DNA from: Sphingomonadales bacterium
Lineage (GTDB): Bacteria; Pseudomonadota; Alphaproteobacteria; Sphingomonadales; Kordiimonadaceae
Assembly (NCBI GenBank): GCA_011088215.1
Contig: JAALKD010000026.1
Location: 1 to 43,415 of the forward strand
Length of the DNA: 43,415 nt
Direction: 5' to 3'
In this document: one piece after another, positions 8,100-15,797 of the stretch
Layout: every line of letters starts with the position of its first letter
How positions within the stretch are numbered: position 1 is the stretch's first letter
Notes under the pieces: model-generated
Told to the model about the DNA's origin: nothing
What the model saw: only the letters and a program-made list of their open reading frames with translations
Databases searched by the model: none
Program-made: the position numbers and the translations under genes

Positions 8100-8866
8100 C
8101 CCCCTAAACAGGGGGGCCAGTTGGAACGGTCGCTCGGGGGACTAAAACTTATCAAATTGCAATCTCTCGCCTGCAAAATAGCCTCTATCCGGCTGGTAAC
8201 GCCAAACGTCTTTTTTGCTGCCTCGATGTGCTCTTTCACCGTGTGAGGACTAATACCCAGAATTCCACCGATCTCTGCGTTATTTTTGCCGTATTGAGCC
8301 CAGTTTATGCATTCTCTTTGTCTCTGCGTAAGGACAGATTTTGTATTATCTTCGAATAATTTTGTGATGGTGAGCGCCCTCAAATAGGCCGCGTACGCCA
8401 TCATTTGAAAACCCGCGATCTCTGTTGGCTCCGTTTTTATTTTATTACCGGCAACGGTTGCACCGCCAAGCGAACCGCGAGGCCCATGAAAAGGAAAGAC
8501 TATACCTTCTGTCATTCCAAATCTTCGCGCCTCTTCAAAGACCTTCTGTTCAGCCTTCGAAAGGTCGACATGTTTCAAAATCCAGTTCCAAGTATAGGGT
8601 GAAAAAGCTTCTTTTGAAATACGTGCCGCCGGATCATCTAGGAAATAGTAGTTCTTCTTGTACTGCCTAAACCACTCACTGTGAGAACAATCGAACAATA
8701 AGGTCGTTTTTACCGCGCCGCCAGGCATAATAAGCTGCCCAATCATGTGAAACTGAACACCGTGAGGAGACGTAAACTCTATAAAAAGAGCTTCCAGATC
8801 CACTATTGTGTCGACATCTTTCGCTTTTTGAACGAATTGAAAGGCTGACTTTTCAATTGCTGTCAC
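8051..8866 (-). CDS. LuxR family quorum-sensing receptor/regulator (solo), extended C-terminus
   Basis: A LuxR-type transcription factor with an N-terminal autoinducer-binding domain (about residues 1-165) and a C-terminal helix-turn-helix (about 175-241). All six residues conserved in acyl-homoserine-lactone receptors are present: W65, Y69, D78, P79, W93 and G121. The HTH reads LTQRQRECINWAQYGKN then LGISPHTVKEHIEAA. Usual family length would end near residue 241 (LISF); here 30 more residues follow, rich in Cys, Trp and hydrophobic residues. The GTG start at 8866 has a strong GGAGAG just upstream. No luxI gene is in the window, so it is a solo or orphan receptor. It is a tandem relative of the next LuxR gene upstream. 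Confidence 0.88.
   Translation of the reverse strand: MTAIEKSAFQFVQKAKDVDTIVDLEALFIEFTSPHGVQFHMIGQLIMPGGAVKTTLLFDCSHSEWFRQYKKNYYFLDDPAARISKEAFSPYTWNWILKHVDLSKAEQKVFEEARRFGMTEGIVFPFHGPRGSLGGATVAGNKIKTEPTEIAGFQMMAYAAYLRALTITKLFEDNTKSVLTQRQRECINWAQYGKNNAEIGGILGISPHTVKEHIEAAKKTFGVTSRIEAILQARDCNLISFSPPSDRSNWPPCLGGCVVFADCSYWVILVR
8099..8116. repeat. C6/G6 hairpin in the luxR tail
   Basis: CCCCCC (8099-8104), TAAACA, GGGGGG (8111-8116) form a perfect 6-bp stem within the region coding for the unusual C-terminal tail of the LuxR protein, at the start of the overlapping small-lipoprotein frame. There is no U-tract on the minus strand, so it is not a typical terminator. Confidence 0.6.
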
Positions 8867-8969
8867 AACTCTCCTCTCCTGTAATCACGGCAAAGTCGTT
8901 TCATACGATTATGCGATGCTCAAATTCTAGGGATTTCAACGCAGGCAGGAAGCTCTCCTTATAAAGCCG

Positions 8970-9692
8970 CTAATAACTAATCAGCTTGGCGCGCCGAGCT
9001 TGAACAACGGCTTCGATCCGCGTTCCAACACCGAATGTCCGCTTCGCGGCCTCAATATGATCTTTTACAGTATTAGAGCTTATGCCCAAGATTGCTGCAA
9101 TATCGTCGTTGCTTTTGCCAAGCTGAACCCAATTCAAACATTCTCTCTGGCGCTTAGTAAGTGCAATATCGTTTTCCGATTCAAAAATTTTCTTAATGTC
9201 GACTGCTCGGTTGTAGGCGTTAATAACCATCATATTCAACGCTGCCAATTCAACGCGATTTGGCAAAAAATGCAGGCCAGCCACCGAAGCCCCGGCCAAC
9301 GAGCCAAGTACGCCGTGCAATGGAAATACAGCGCCTTCAGATAAGCCAAAATTCCTAGATTCGTTCATGACGATAAATTCACTCTTGTTGAGGTCCAAAC
9401 TTTTCTCAAGCCAAGACCAAGTGAACGGTTGCAACGTCATTCGAGCAAATTTCGCAGCGGGATCGTCAATAAATAAATTATATTGATCATAAAATTTAAA
9501 CCAGTCGCAATCATGTGACCCAATTAACCTCGTTGGATTAATTATTCCGTGCGGGTATACGATCTGCGCGAACATAAAAAAATCGACACCCATGGGCTCC
9601 GCATGCTTCATAAAAAGTCGTTCGAGTTGTGAAAGGCTGTTCGCGCCGTCCACAAGTTGAACAAATTCAAATGCTGACTTTTCAATTGACAT
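8970..9692 (-). CDS. LuxR family quorum-sensing receptor/regulator (solo), second copy
   Basis: A 240-residue LuxR-type regulator, paralogous to the gene just downstream: both begin with IEKSAF and share the HTH pattern (LTKRQRECLNWVQLGKSN, LGISSNTVKDHIEAAKRTFG). The autoinducer-binding domain keeps W64, Y68, D77, P78, W92 and G120, so acyl-homoserine lactone or a similar signal is likely. It ends at LISY, the normal length for the family. I chose ATG 9692 (GGGGG upstream, and alignment with the sister protein) over TTG 9704. It is 103 bp upstream of the sister gene on the same strand and divergent from the MddA-like gene at 9877. No cognate LuxI is visible. Confidence 0.9.
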   Translation of the reverse strand: MSIEKSAFEFVQLVDGANSLSQLERLFMKHAEPMGVDFFMFAQIVYPHGIINPTRLIGSHDCDWFKFYDQYNLFIDDPAAKFARMTLQPFTWSWLEKSLDLNKSEFIVMNESRNFGLSEGAVFPLHGVLGSLAGASVAGLHFLPNRVELAALNMMVINAYNRAVDIKKIFESENDIALTKRQRECLNWVQLGKSNDDIAAILGISSNTVKDHIEAAKRTFGVGTRIEAVVQARRAKLISY

Positions 9693-9876
9693 TAGTGCCC
9701 CCAAAGGCCCGCGCTTGCAACATCGCCCACAAGTTTAGCGTGTCAAACGAGTCAAATTCAAGAGTACACACAAAACCGTGCAACTAGGAGATTGCTCAGA
9801 AATGTGCGAAACGATGACGTGCCTGCCAAAAGAATATATATTGGGACCAAACCTATAGAGACGAGGAAACTGATCA

Positions 9877-10644
9877 GTGACAATGTTTGTATACCGCTTA
9901 TACGGCTTGATTTGCTATATTTTGGGCTTAACCAGTTTGGTTGCATTTGCTCTATTTGCAAACAATGGCTTCGTCGAAGTCGGGATAGCAAGTGGCGACA
10001 CACTATTAGGTGCCTTTGCAATTGACATTCAGGCTGGTTACGTACCCGCGAATGCTTATTTGGTGAATTTTGGGCTGATAACGATCTTTGCATTGCAACA
10101 TTCTATAATGGCGCGAGCGGGTTTTAAAAAGCGGATCACCAAAATACTACCGAAACCATTGGAACGAAGCACCTATGTGCTGGCAACCGCCATGGCGTTG
10201 TTTTTGCTTATTTTATACTGGCAACCGATGATAGGCGTTATATGGCAAGTCGAAGCACCGGCTCTACGCGGCCTGCTACAAGGCCTATTTTGGGGCGGCT
10301 GGTTGATAACACTTTTGGCAACCCAAATGATTGACGGCATGCATTTATTAGGCGTTAAGCAGTCTTTTGGGGCAGAAAATCCTGACAGCGGCATCAAGGC
10401 CTTTGTAACTCCTGCCTTTTATAAACTTGTTCGCCACCCCATCCAGACAGGCGTTATTATCGCAATGCTCTCAACACCGGACATGACCGTTGGGCGGGCA
10501 GTTTTGGCTATAGGCGTGATTATTTATATAGCCGTGGGACTCTACTATGAAGAACGCGATCTGATTGCTGAATTCGGCGACACCTACCGAGACTACAAAC
10601 GCAAAGTACCAGCCTTGTTCCCGGGCTTCAAACTTAAGAAGTAA
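9877..10644 (+). CDS. mddA: Methanethiol S-methyltransferase (MddA-like), integral membrane
   Basis: A 255-residue membrane enzyme of the NnrU/isoprenylcysteine-methyltransferase superfamily, closest by eye to MddA, which converts methanethiol to dimethyl sulfide with S-adenosylmethionine. Matching segments are ALQHSIMARAGFKKRITKIL, the PLERSTYVL helix start, FYKLVRHPIQTG near residue 190, and the terminal YYEERDLIAEFGDTYRDYKR, with about five membrane helices. The GTG at 9877 is preferred because GAGGA lies nine bases upstream; an ATG at 9883 is in frame. It is divergent from the second luxR gene and convergent with lysR. The specificity call rests on recalled family motifs and could instead be another thiol methyltransferase of the same group. 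Confidence 0.75.
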   Translation: MTMFVYRLYGLICYILGLTSLVAFALFANNGFVEVGIASGDTLLGAFAIDIQAGYVPANAYLVNFGLITIFALQHSIMARAGFKKRITKILPKPLERSTYVLATAMALFLLILYWQPMIGVIWQVEAPALRGLLQGLFWGGWLITLLATQMIDGMHLLGVKQSFGAENPDSGIKAFVTPAFYKLVRHPIQTGVIIAMLSTPDMTVGRAVLAIGVIIYIAVGLYYEERDLIAEFGDTYRDYKRKVPALFPGFKLKK

Positions 10645-10692
10645 TGCACCCACACTGCGTTTTTACATCTGGGCGACTATAGCGACCTTCTT

Positions 10693-10712
10693 GGGCGGGT
10701 GTTACCCCGCCC
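10693..10712. terminator. GC-rich hairpin between mddA-like gene and lysR
   Basis: GGGCGGG (10693-10699) pairs perfectly with CCCGCCC (10706-10712) around a six-base loop. It spans the lysR stop codon in the convergent gap after the MddA-like gene. There is no U-tract on either side, so termination activity is uncertain. Confidence 0.35.
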
Positions 10713-11610
10713 GGGCGACAAGTTGGTTTTCGCGGAAAAAATCTGTGGCATGATCAAGAAACGCGCGGACTTTTGCCGTCATATGCCGCCGCGGCGGGAA
10801 CATCATGTAAACGCTGCGATGGTAGGCGTTAAAATCCTCCAGTACCAGTTCAACCTGCCCGCTTTTCAAGTCGTCCGCAATAGTTGAGCTAAGACACAAA
10901 CCAATACCCAATCCGGCAACAACCATGTCCCTGATCGGTCGAGCAGCGTTCACTCGGGCACGGGGCGCGACCGTGACATGAGATTTCCGGCCACTCTCGA
11001 TAAAATCGAGTTGGTTATTGGGGCTAATCGTTGAGCCAACAATGCAAAAATGATCCTTTAAATCGGCGGGCTTTTGCGGCATACCATGCTTTGCCAAATA
11101 ATCAGTTGATGCACATAAATGATAGCTGTAGTCAGCTACTTTCTTGGCTTTCAGGCTACTGTCTTCCAGTTCGCCGATACGAACTGCCACATCAAATCCT
11201 TCGGCAATCACATCAACTTTGCGCTCCTCAAGGCGTAAATCAACCGTCACCGATGGATGCTTTTCAAGAAATGACTGCACGCAGCGCGACAATATCTCTT
11301 CGCCGATTATCCGTGGTCCGGCAATGCGCAAGTGACCAACAATGTTCTGCGACTGTGACCCCGCAAGGTCCAGCATTTCATCTGTCTGTTCCAAAATGAC
11401 CCTGCACCTCTCGGCGTATACCGCACCCATATCAGTGGGATGAACATGCCGTGTGGTTCTAATGAGAAGCTGCGCACCCAGCTTGTCCTCAAGCTGGCGC
11501 ACGTATTTGCTGGCAAGCGCGGTTGAAATGCCCAACCGTTTGGCGGCCGCAGTAAAGCTGCCCTGCTCTGCTACGGTGGCGAAAACCCGCATTCCTTCTA
11601 TCGTGTCCAT
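10702..11610 (-). CDS. LysR family transcriptional regulator
   Basis: A LysR-type regulator with an N-terminal winged helix-turn-helix (MDTIEGMRVFATVAEQGSF, AAAKRLGISTALASKYVRQL at about residues 1-60) and a substrate-binding domain behind it. The sub-branch with MDTIEG starts and the DLRLEERKVDVIAEGFDVAVRIG segment is common in proteobacteria. I prefer the ATG at 11610, which matches relatives; an ATG at 11643 would add eleven residues but neither has a good ribosome-binding site. It is divergent from the glutathione transferase operon, the usual arrangement for a LysR protein regulating its neighbour, and an inverted repeat lies between them. The effector is unknown; electrophiles or aromatic compounds would fit the neighbours. 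Confidence 0.9.
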   Translation of the reverse strand: MDTIEGMRVFATVAEQGSFTAAAKRLGISTALASKYVRQLEDKLGAQLLIRTTRHVHPTDMGAVYAERCRVILEQTDEMLDLAGSQSQNIVGHLRIAGPRIIGEEILSRCVQSFLEKHPSVTVDLRLEERKVDVIAEGFDVAVRIGELEDSSLKAKKVADYSYHLCASTDYLAKHGMPQKPADLKDHFCIVGSTISPNNQLDFIESGRKSHVTVAPRARVNAARPIRDMVVAGLGIGLCLSSTIADDLKSGQVELVLEDFNAYHRSVYMMFPPRRHMTAKVRAFLDHATDFFRENQLVARAG

Positions 11611-11624
11611 ATTATCTACATTTT

Positions 11625-11660
11625 GTTGATTATGTTTCTCCATATTACCGGATTATCAAC
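11625..11660. promoter_or_regulatory. Inverted repeat between lysR and GST gene
   Basis: GTTGATTAT (11625-11633) and ATTATCAAC (11652-11660) are an inverted repeat with one mismatch, 18 bases apart, in the divergent gap. This spacing and position suit a LysR-type operator. If lysR starts at 11643 the left arm lies within its coding region, which is another reason to prefer the 11610 start. Confidence 0.4.
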
Positions 11661-11736
11661 ACATGATCAATCGCCTACCTTTTGGCTCATAGCCACCTCC
11701 CCGGCTAACCAAGCAATATATACGAAGGAAAAACCA

Positions 11737-12354
11737 ATGATTACTCTTTACCGCCACCCTCTCTCCGGCCACGCCCACCGCGTTGAATTAATGCTATCGC
11801 TTCTCAAACTAGATTTCAGGCTGGTCGATGTCGACCTTATGAAAGGTGCACAAAAAGACCCTGAGTTTGTATCCAAAAACCCATTTGGCCAAGTGCCGGT
11901 TCTGGAAGACGGCGACGTAACCCTATGGGATTCGAACGCCATCATCGTCTATCTTGCTCGCGTATACGGCAACGACAGCTGGCTACCTGAAAACCCCGTT
12001 GAAGAAGCCAAAGTTACACCTTGGTTGGCCGTCGCAGCTGGCAAAGTCGCTTTTGGACCTGCCGCCGCACGCCTGGTTAATGTCTTCGGTGCAGGCCTGG
12101 ACCACCAGAATGCCAGCAATATCGCGAATGACCTGCTTCGCATTATGGACAACGTATTGGCAGGCAACTTGTATCTTGCTGGCAACAATCCCACGATCGC
12201 CGATGTTGCAGCATACAGCTACGTCGCCCACGCACCGGAGGGCGATGTATCGCTCACTCCTTTCCCATCCGTTGAAGCATGGTTATCGCGCATCGAAGCA
12301 CTGGAAGGCTTTGTATCCATGCAGGCAACCCAGGTAGGTCTTAAAGCAGCCTGA
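11737..12354 (+). CDS. Glutathione S-transferase family protein
   Basis: A 205-residue cytosolic glutathione transferase. The thioredoxin-like N-terminal domain (residues 1-77) begins ITLYRHPLSGHAHRVELMLS and contains the glutathione-binding NPFGQVPVLEDG with the cis-Pro, then DSNAIIVYLA. The all-helical C-terminal domain holds the N-capping-like segment NPTIADVAAYSYVAHAPEG. A Ser near residue 9 could be the thiol-activating residue. The ATG at 11737 has GAAGGA upstream; longer starts are not needed. It is the first gene of an operon with the flavin/iron-sulfur fusion protein (about 24 bp on), suggesting a shared role in handling electrophiles or redox stress. Substrate unknown. Confidence 0.9.
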   Translation: MITLYRHPLSGHAHRVELMLSLLKLDFRLVDVDLMKGAQKDPEFVSKNPFGQVPVLEDGDVTLWDSNAIIVYLARVYGNDSWLPENPVEEAKVTPWLAVAAGKVAFGPAAARLVNVFGAGLDHQNASNIANDLLRIMDNVLAGNLYLAGNNPTIADVAAYSYVAHAPEGDVSLTPFPSVEAWLSRIEALEGFVSMQATQVGLKAA

Positions 12355-12378
12355 TAAATACAGAAGCAGGAGAGAATG

Positions 12379-14403
12379 ATGACCGAGTTAGAAACACCCT
12401 TTCATGAAGGTGAGTTGGCAATCCAGGAAAAACTGGGTGTGCGCGAGTTGGTTCACAGTTACGCACCAAAATTTGTTCGTTCTTTCCTGCCTGAGCAGCA
12501 CCGCGATCTACTGGAAACGCTGCCCTTTATTGTTGTTGGCTCTGTCAACAGCAACCAGCAACCCAGCGCTTCGATCCTGTTTGGCTCCCAAGGTTTCATC
12601 CAGTCCCCCGATGAAACCACCATGCAGGTCGAAGCAACCCTCACCAGCGGCGATCCCCTGCGCGATAATTTGCGTATGGGGTCACCGCTCGGTTTTTTGG
12701 CAATCGATTTTGAAACCCGCCGCCGCAACCGCCTGACCGGCAAAATAACCCGCACAGACCAAAACGGTTTTGCAATTAAAGTCGATCAATCATTCGGTAA
12801 TTGCCCGCAATATATTCAGTCCCGCACCAGCTCTGCGATCACCGACAAAGAAGGAACCTCCAACGCTGGCGAAATCACAACGCCGCTCAGCCATTCTGAG
12901 CTGACAAAACGCCTGTCCTCAGCCGATACATTTTTTGTCGCCTCAAGCTATTTTAAAGACCAGGGCGACCGCAAACACGGGGTGGACGTATCGCACCGTG
13001 GCGGCAAAGCCGGATTTATGAAGCTAGCTGGCAACATCCTGAAGTTCCCCGATTTTTCCGGAAACCACCATTACAATACATTCGGCAATATCGTCCTTAA
13101 TCCTAAGGTTGGCATTGTCGTGCCCGATTTCGACACTGGCGACATGCTCTATATCGAAGGAACCGCTGACATTATTTGGAGTGGCCCCGAGGTGGATGCC
13201 TTTGAAGGCGCGGAGCGGCTCGTGACCGTACAGATTACCAAATCCACACTGGTTGAACGGGCCATGCCAATGACCTGGAAATTCAATGACTATTCTCCCA
13301 GTCTAGAGGCTACGGGCGATTGGAACAACGGCAATGCATCAGCTAATGATGACGAACAGTGGCGTTCGCTGCGCGTGGACCGGATAGAGCGCGAAAGCAG
13401 CACGATAAATTCTTTCTATCTAACCGCCACCGACGGCTTGCCACTCGAAGGCTACAAAGCGGGCCAACACTTGCCCATACACCATCCATCTGCACCTAAA
13501 ACCATCCGTACCTACACGCTTTCAAAAGCGCCGTGTGGGTCACAGTATCGGCTATCAATAAAGCGGGAAGCCAATGGAAAATTCTCGCGCTTTATGCATG
13601 ATGAATTACGAGTAGGTACCACCGTTAGCGCGATGGCGCCGCGCGGCGTGTTTCATCTGCCCGACGCACCCAGCAAACCGCTGGTCCTTGTCTCGGCCGG
13701 CGTTGGTATCACACCGATGATTGCCATGCTGGAAGCGGCCGTAAATACCAGCGGCTGTGCGAATGGCAAGAAGGCCGCCCACCCTATTGTGTTCATTCGC
13801 GCAGCTAGAAACGGTGACGAACATGCCTTCAAAAACCACCCTATTCTGTCTAATCCGGTAGATTTCGGCGTGACCCTCTTGCTTGCCTACAGCCAACCGA
13901 CACCGCAGGACATAATCGACAAGAAATTCCAGATACGCGGTCGGATAACAGCACAGACAATTGCGGAATTGATCCCCACTAAAGATATTCATGCATTTCT
14001 TTGCGGGCCAGACCAGTTCATGGCAGACATGCGCGCGCATCTAAACAACGCTGGCGTTAATGACACCGGGATAGAGCAAGAAACATTTGGGGGCTCCGCT
14101 GTCGCTAGGGATCCAATGCCCGATGTTGAAATTCCGGTGCAACTAAAGTCTTCAGGCAAACAACTCACGTGGAATCCTTCCAAATCCACCTTGCTTGAAA
14201 CCATCGAAGATGCCGGTGTTGACGCTCCCTTTGCCTGCCGTATTGGCAATTGCGGCACCTGCGTTACCAAAGTTCTGAAAGGGAAAATGGGTCACCCAGA
14301 AACTGCTCAATATAAGCCCGCCGAAGACGAGGCGCTGATATGTTGTGCTGTCCCGGACCATAATCCCGATAAAAGAGAAGATCTCATCGCCCTCGACATC
14401 TGA
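12379..14403 (+). CDS. PNPOx-like / ferredoxin-NAD(P)H reductase / [2Fe-2S] ferredoxin fusion protein
   Basis: A 674-residue multidomain redox protein. Residues about 1-310 form a pyridoxamine-phosphate-oxidase-like split-barrel region of two halves (LPFIVVGSVNSNQQPSASIL, and later FFVASSYFKDQGDRKHGVDVSHRGG). About 325-555 form an FAD/NAD(P)H oxidoreductase module: RTYTLS for flavin, VLVSAGVGITPMIAML for the nucleotide fold. The C-terminus carries a plant-type [2Fe-2S] domain, CRIGNCGTC with a distant Cys in EALICCAVP. Electrons probably flow NAD(P)H to FAD to [2Fe-2S], and perhaps to FMN in the N-terminal barrel. I chose ATG 12379, six bases after AGGAG. Lies between GST and an adrenodoxin-reductase-type gene in one operon. 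The substrate is unknown. Confidence 0.88.
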   Translation: MTELETPFHEGELAIQEKLGVRELVHSYAPKFVRSFLPEQHRDLLETLPFIVVGSVNSNQQPSASILFGSQGFIQSPDETTMQVEATLTSGDPLRDNLRMGSPLGFLAIDFETRRRNRLTGKITRTDQNGFAIKVDQSFGNCPQYIQSRTSSAITDKEGTSNAGEITTPLSHSELTKRLSSADTFFVASSYFKDQGDRKHGVDVSHRGGKAGFMKLAGNILKFPDFSGNHHYNTFGNIVLNPKVGIVVPDFDTGDMLYIEGTADIIWSGPEVDAFEGAERLVTVQITKSTLVERAMPMTWKFNDYSPSLEATGDWNNGNASANDDEQWRSLRVDRIERESSTINSFYLTATDGLPLEGYKAGQHLPIHHPSAPKTIRTYTLSKAPCGSQYRLSIKREANGKFSRFMHDELRVGTTVSAMAPRGVFHLPDAPSKPLVLVSAGVGITPMIAMLEAAVNTSGCANGKKAAHPIVFIRAARNGDEHAFKNHPILSNPVDFGVTLLLAYSQPTPQDIIDKKFQIRGRITAQTIAELIPTKDIHAFLCGPDQFMADMRAHLNNAGVNDTGIEQETFGGSAVARDPMPDVEIPVQLKSSGKQLTWNPSKSTLLETIEDAGVDAPFACRIGNCGTCVTKVLKGKMGHPETAQYKPAEDEALICCAVPDHNPDKREDLIALDI

Positions 14404-14473
14404 AGATGCACAGCCCTATTTCTCTTTGACATGTCAAAAAAGCTGTTTCACTATCCTCTTCAGGGGAGGATTT

Positions 14474-15787
14474 ATGGCGCACAGTGACGACGGAACTCTT
14501 TGGGTTGCTATCATCGGGGCTGGACCAGCTGGCTACTACACAGCTGAGGCTCTTACTGCAGGCGAGCAAGATGTCAGAGTTGATATCATCGACCGCCTGC
14601 CGACACCCTTCGGACTGATTAGGGCTGGTGTCGCACCCGATCATCAATCGATTAAAAATGTATCCCGGCGCTATGAAGCTACCAACCAACGCGACGATGT
14701 TCGCTTTGTTGGCAATCTGTCGCTAGGGCGTGATGTCACGCTGAAAGAACTGCAGGAGCTATATGACGTTGTAGTGTTGGCGACCGGTGCCGCAAAGGAC
14801 CGTCCGCTGGGCATTGACGGCGAAGACTTGCCGGGCGTTATCGGCTCAGGCCCCTTTGTTGGTTGGTACAACAGTCATCCCGACTACGCGGACCTTGATC
14901 CGGATTTACGTATCGCGTCGGTTGCCGTTATCGGCAACGGCAACGTGGCCGTTGATGTGGCGCGCATTCTGGCAAAGACTGCAAACGAAATGGCATCTTC
15001 TGATCTTGCTGCTCACGCTGCAGACATCATTCACAAATCTTCGATCAAAGATGTATATATTCTGGGCCGCCGGGGGCCGTTAGAAGCTGCTTTCACACCC
15101 AAAGAGCTCGGCGAACTGAACCGTTTGGAAAACTGCGTTACACTAGTGGATGGAAATCAACTGCCAGACTCTTCAGTGGACGAAACTTTGTCCGGTGCGC
15201 AAAAGAAAAACATGGTTGCTTTGCGGGCGATGGCGGAAAACTCACAGGGCGACAAACCAGTCCGGCTGCATATCCAGTTTTTCCGACGCCCGATGGCGAT
15301 CATCGGCGAAGACTGTGTCTGCGGCATCCGATTGGAAGAAACTTATGTTGAGGACGGCAAATGTTTCGGTACCGGTAAAACTGAAGTGCTGCCTGCGGGC
15401 CTAGTGGTGCCCTGCATTGGTTACCGTTCCAGCCCCCTGCCCGACATACCTTACGATGACAGACGCGGTGTGTACCAAAATGACGAAGGGCTAATTGCCG
15501 AAGGACTATATTGTGTGGGTTGGTGCAGGCGCGGCCCAACCGGCACCATCGGCACCAACAAACCGGACGGAAAGGGTATCGCCGAAAAAATCCTTGCCGA
15601 AGTATCCGCTAGCGGCAGGACAGGCCGCGAAGGTCTGGACGCTATTGTAGCCGAACGCGATCTACAGATTGTAACTTTCCAGGATTGGAAAAAAATCGAG
15701 GCTGCGGAGATTGACGCGGCTGAGGGTGATGCACCGCGAGTAAAATTTTCTGATTTGGACCAGATGGTGTCAATCGCTGAGAATTAA
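14474..15787 (+). CDS. FAD-dependent ferredoxin-NADP+ reductase, adrenodoxin reductase type
   Basis: A 437-residue flavoprotein of the adrenodoxin reductase/FprA family, which transfers electrons between NADPH and [2Fe-2S] ferredoxins. The FAD Rossmann motif is at the N-terminus (VAIIGAGPAGYYTAEAL), followed by PTPFGLIRAGVAPDHQSIKN, typical of this family. The NADPH site is VAVIGNGNVAVDVARIL with FILGRRGPLEAAFTPKE-like sequence after it. The C-terminal GTNKPDGKGIAEKIL is normal. The ATG at 14474 has a strong GGGGAGGA just before it; an earlier in-frame ATG at 14345 lies in the preceding gene and is rejected. It lies 70 bp after the fusion gene and could reduce that protein's [2Fe-2S] domain. 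Confidence 0.92.
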   Translation: MAHSDDGTLWVAIIGAGPAGYYTAEALTAGEQDVRVDIIDRLPTPFGLIRAGVAPDHQSIKNVSRRYEATNQRDDVRFVGNLSLGRDVTLKELQELYDVVVLATGAAKDRPLGIDGEDLPGVIGSGPFVGWYNSHPDYADLDPDLRIASVAVIGNGNVAVDVARILAKTANEMASSDLAAHAADIIHKSSIKDVYILGRRGPLEAAFTPKELGELNRLENCVTLVDGNQLPDSSVDETLSGAQKKNMVALRAMAENSQGDKPVRLHIQFFRRPMAIIGEDCVCGIRLEETYVEDGKCFGTGKTEVLPAGLVVPCIGYRSSPLPDIPYDDRRGVYQNDEGLIAEGLYCVGWCRRGPTGTIGTNKPDGKGIAEKILAEVSASGRTGREGLDAIVAERDLQIVTFQDWKKIEAAEIDAAEGDAPRVKFSDLDQMVSIAEN

Positions 15788-15797
15788 CAGATACTCG

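Noticed and set aside
13606..14040. A 144-codon minus-strand frame over the ferredoxin-reductase fusion gene
   Set aside because: It is a shadow of a well-defined flavin/NAD(P)H domain on the plus strand.
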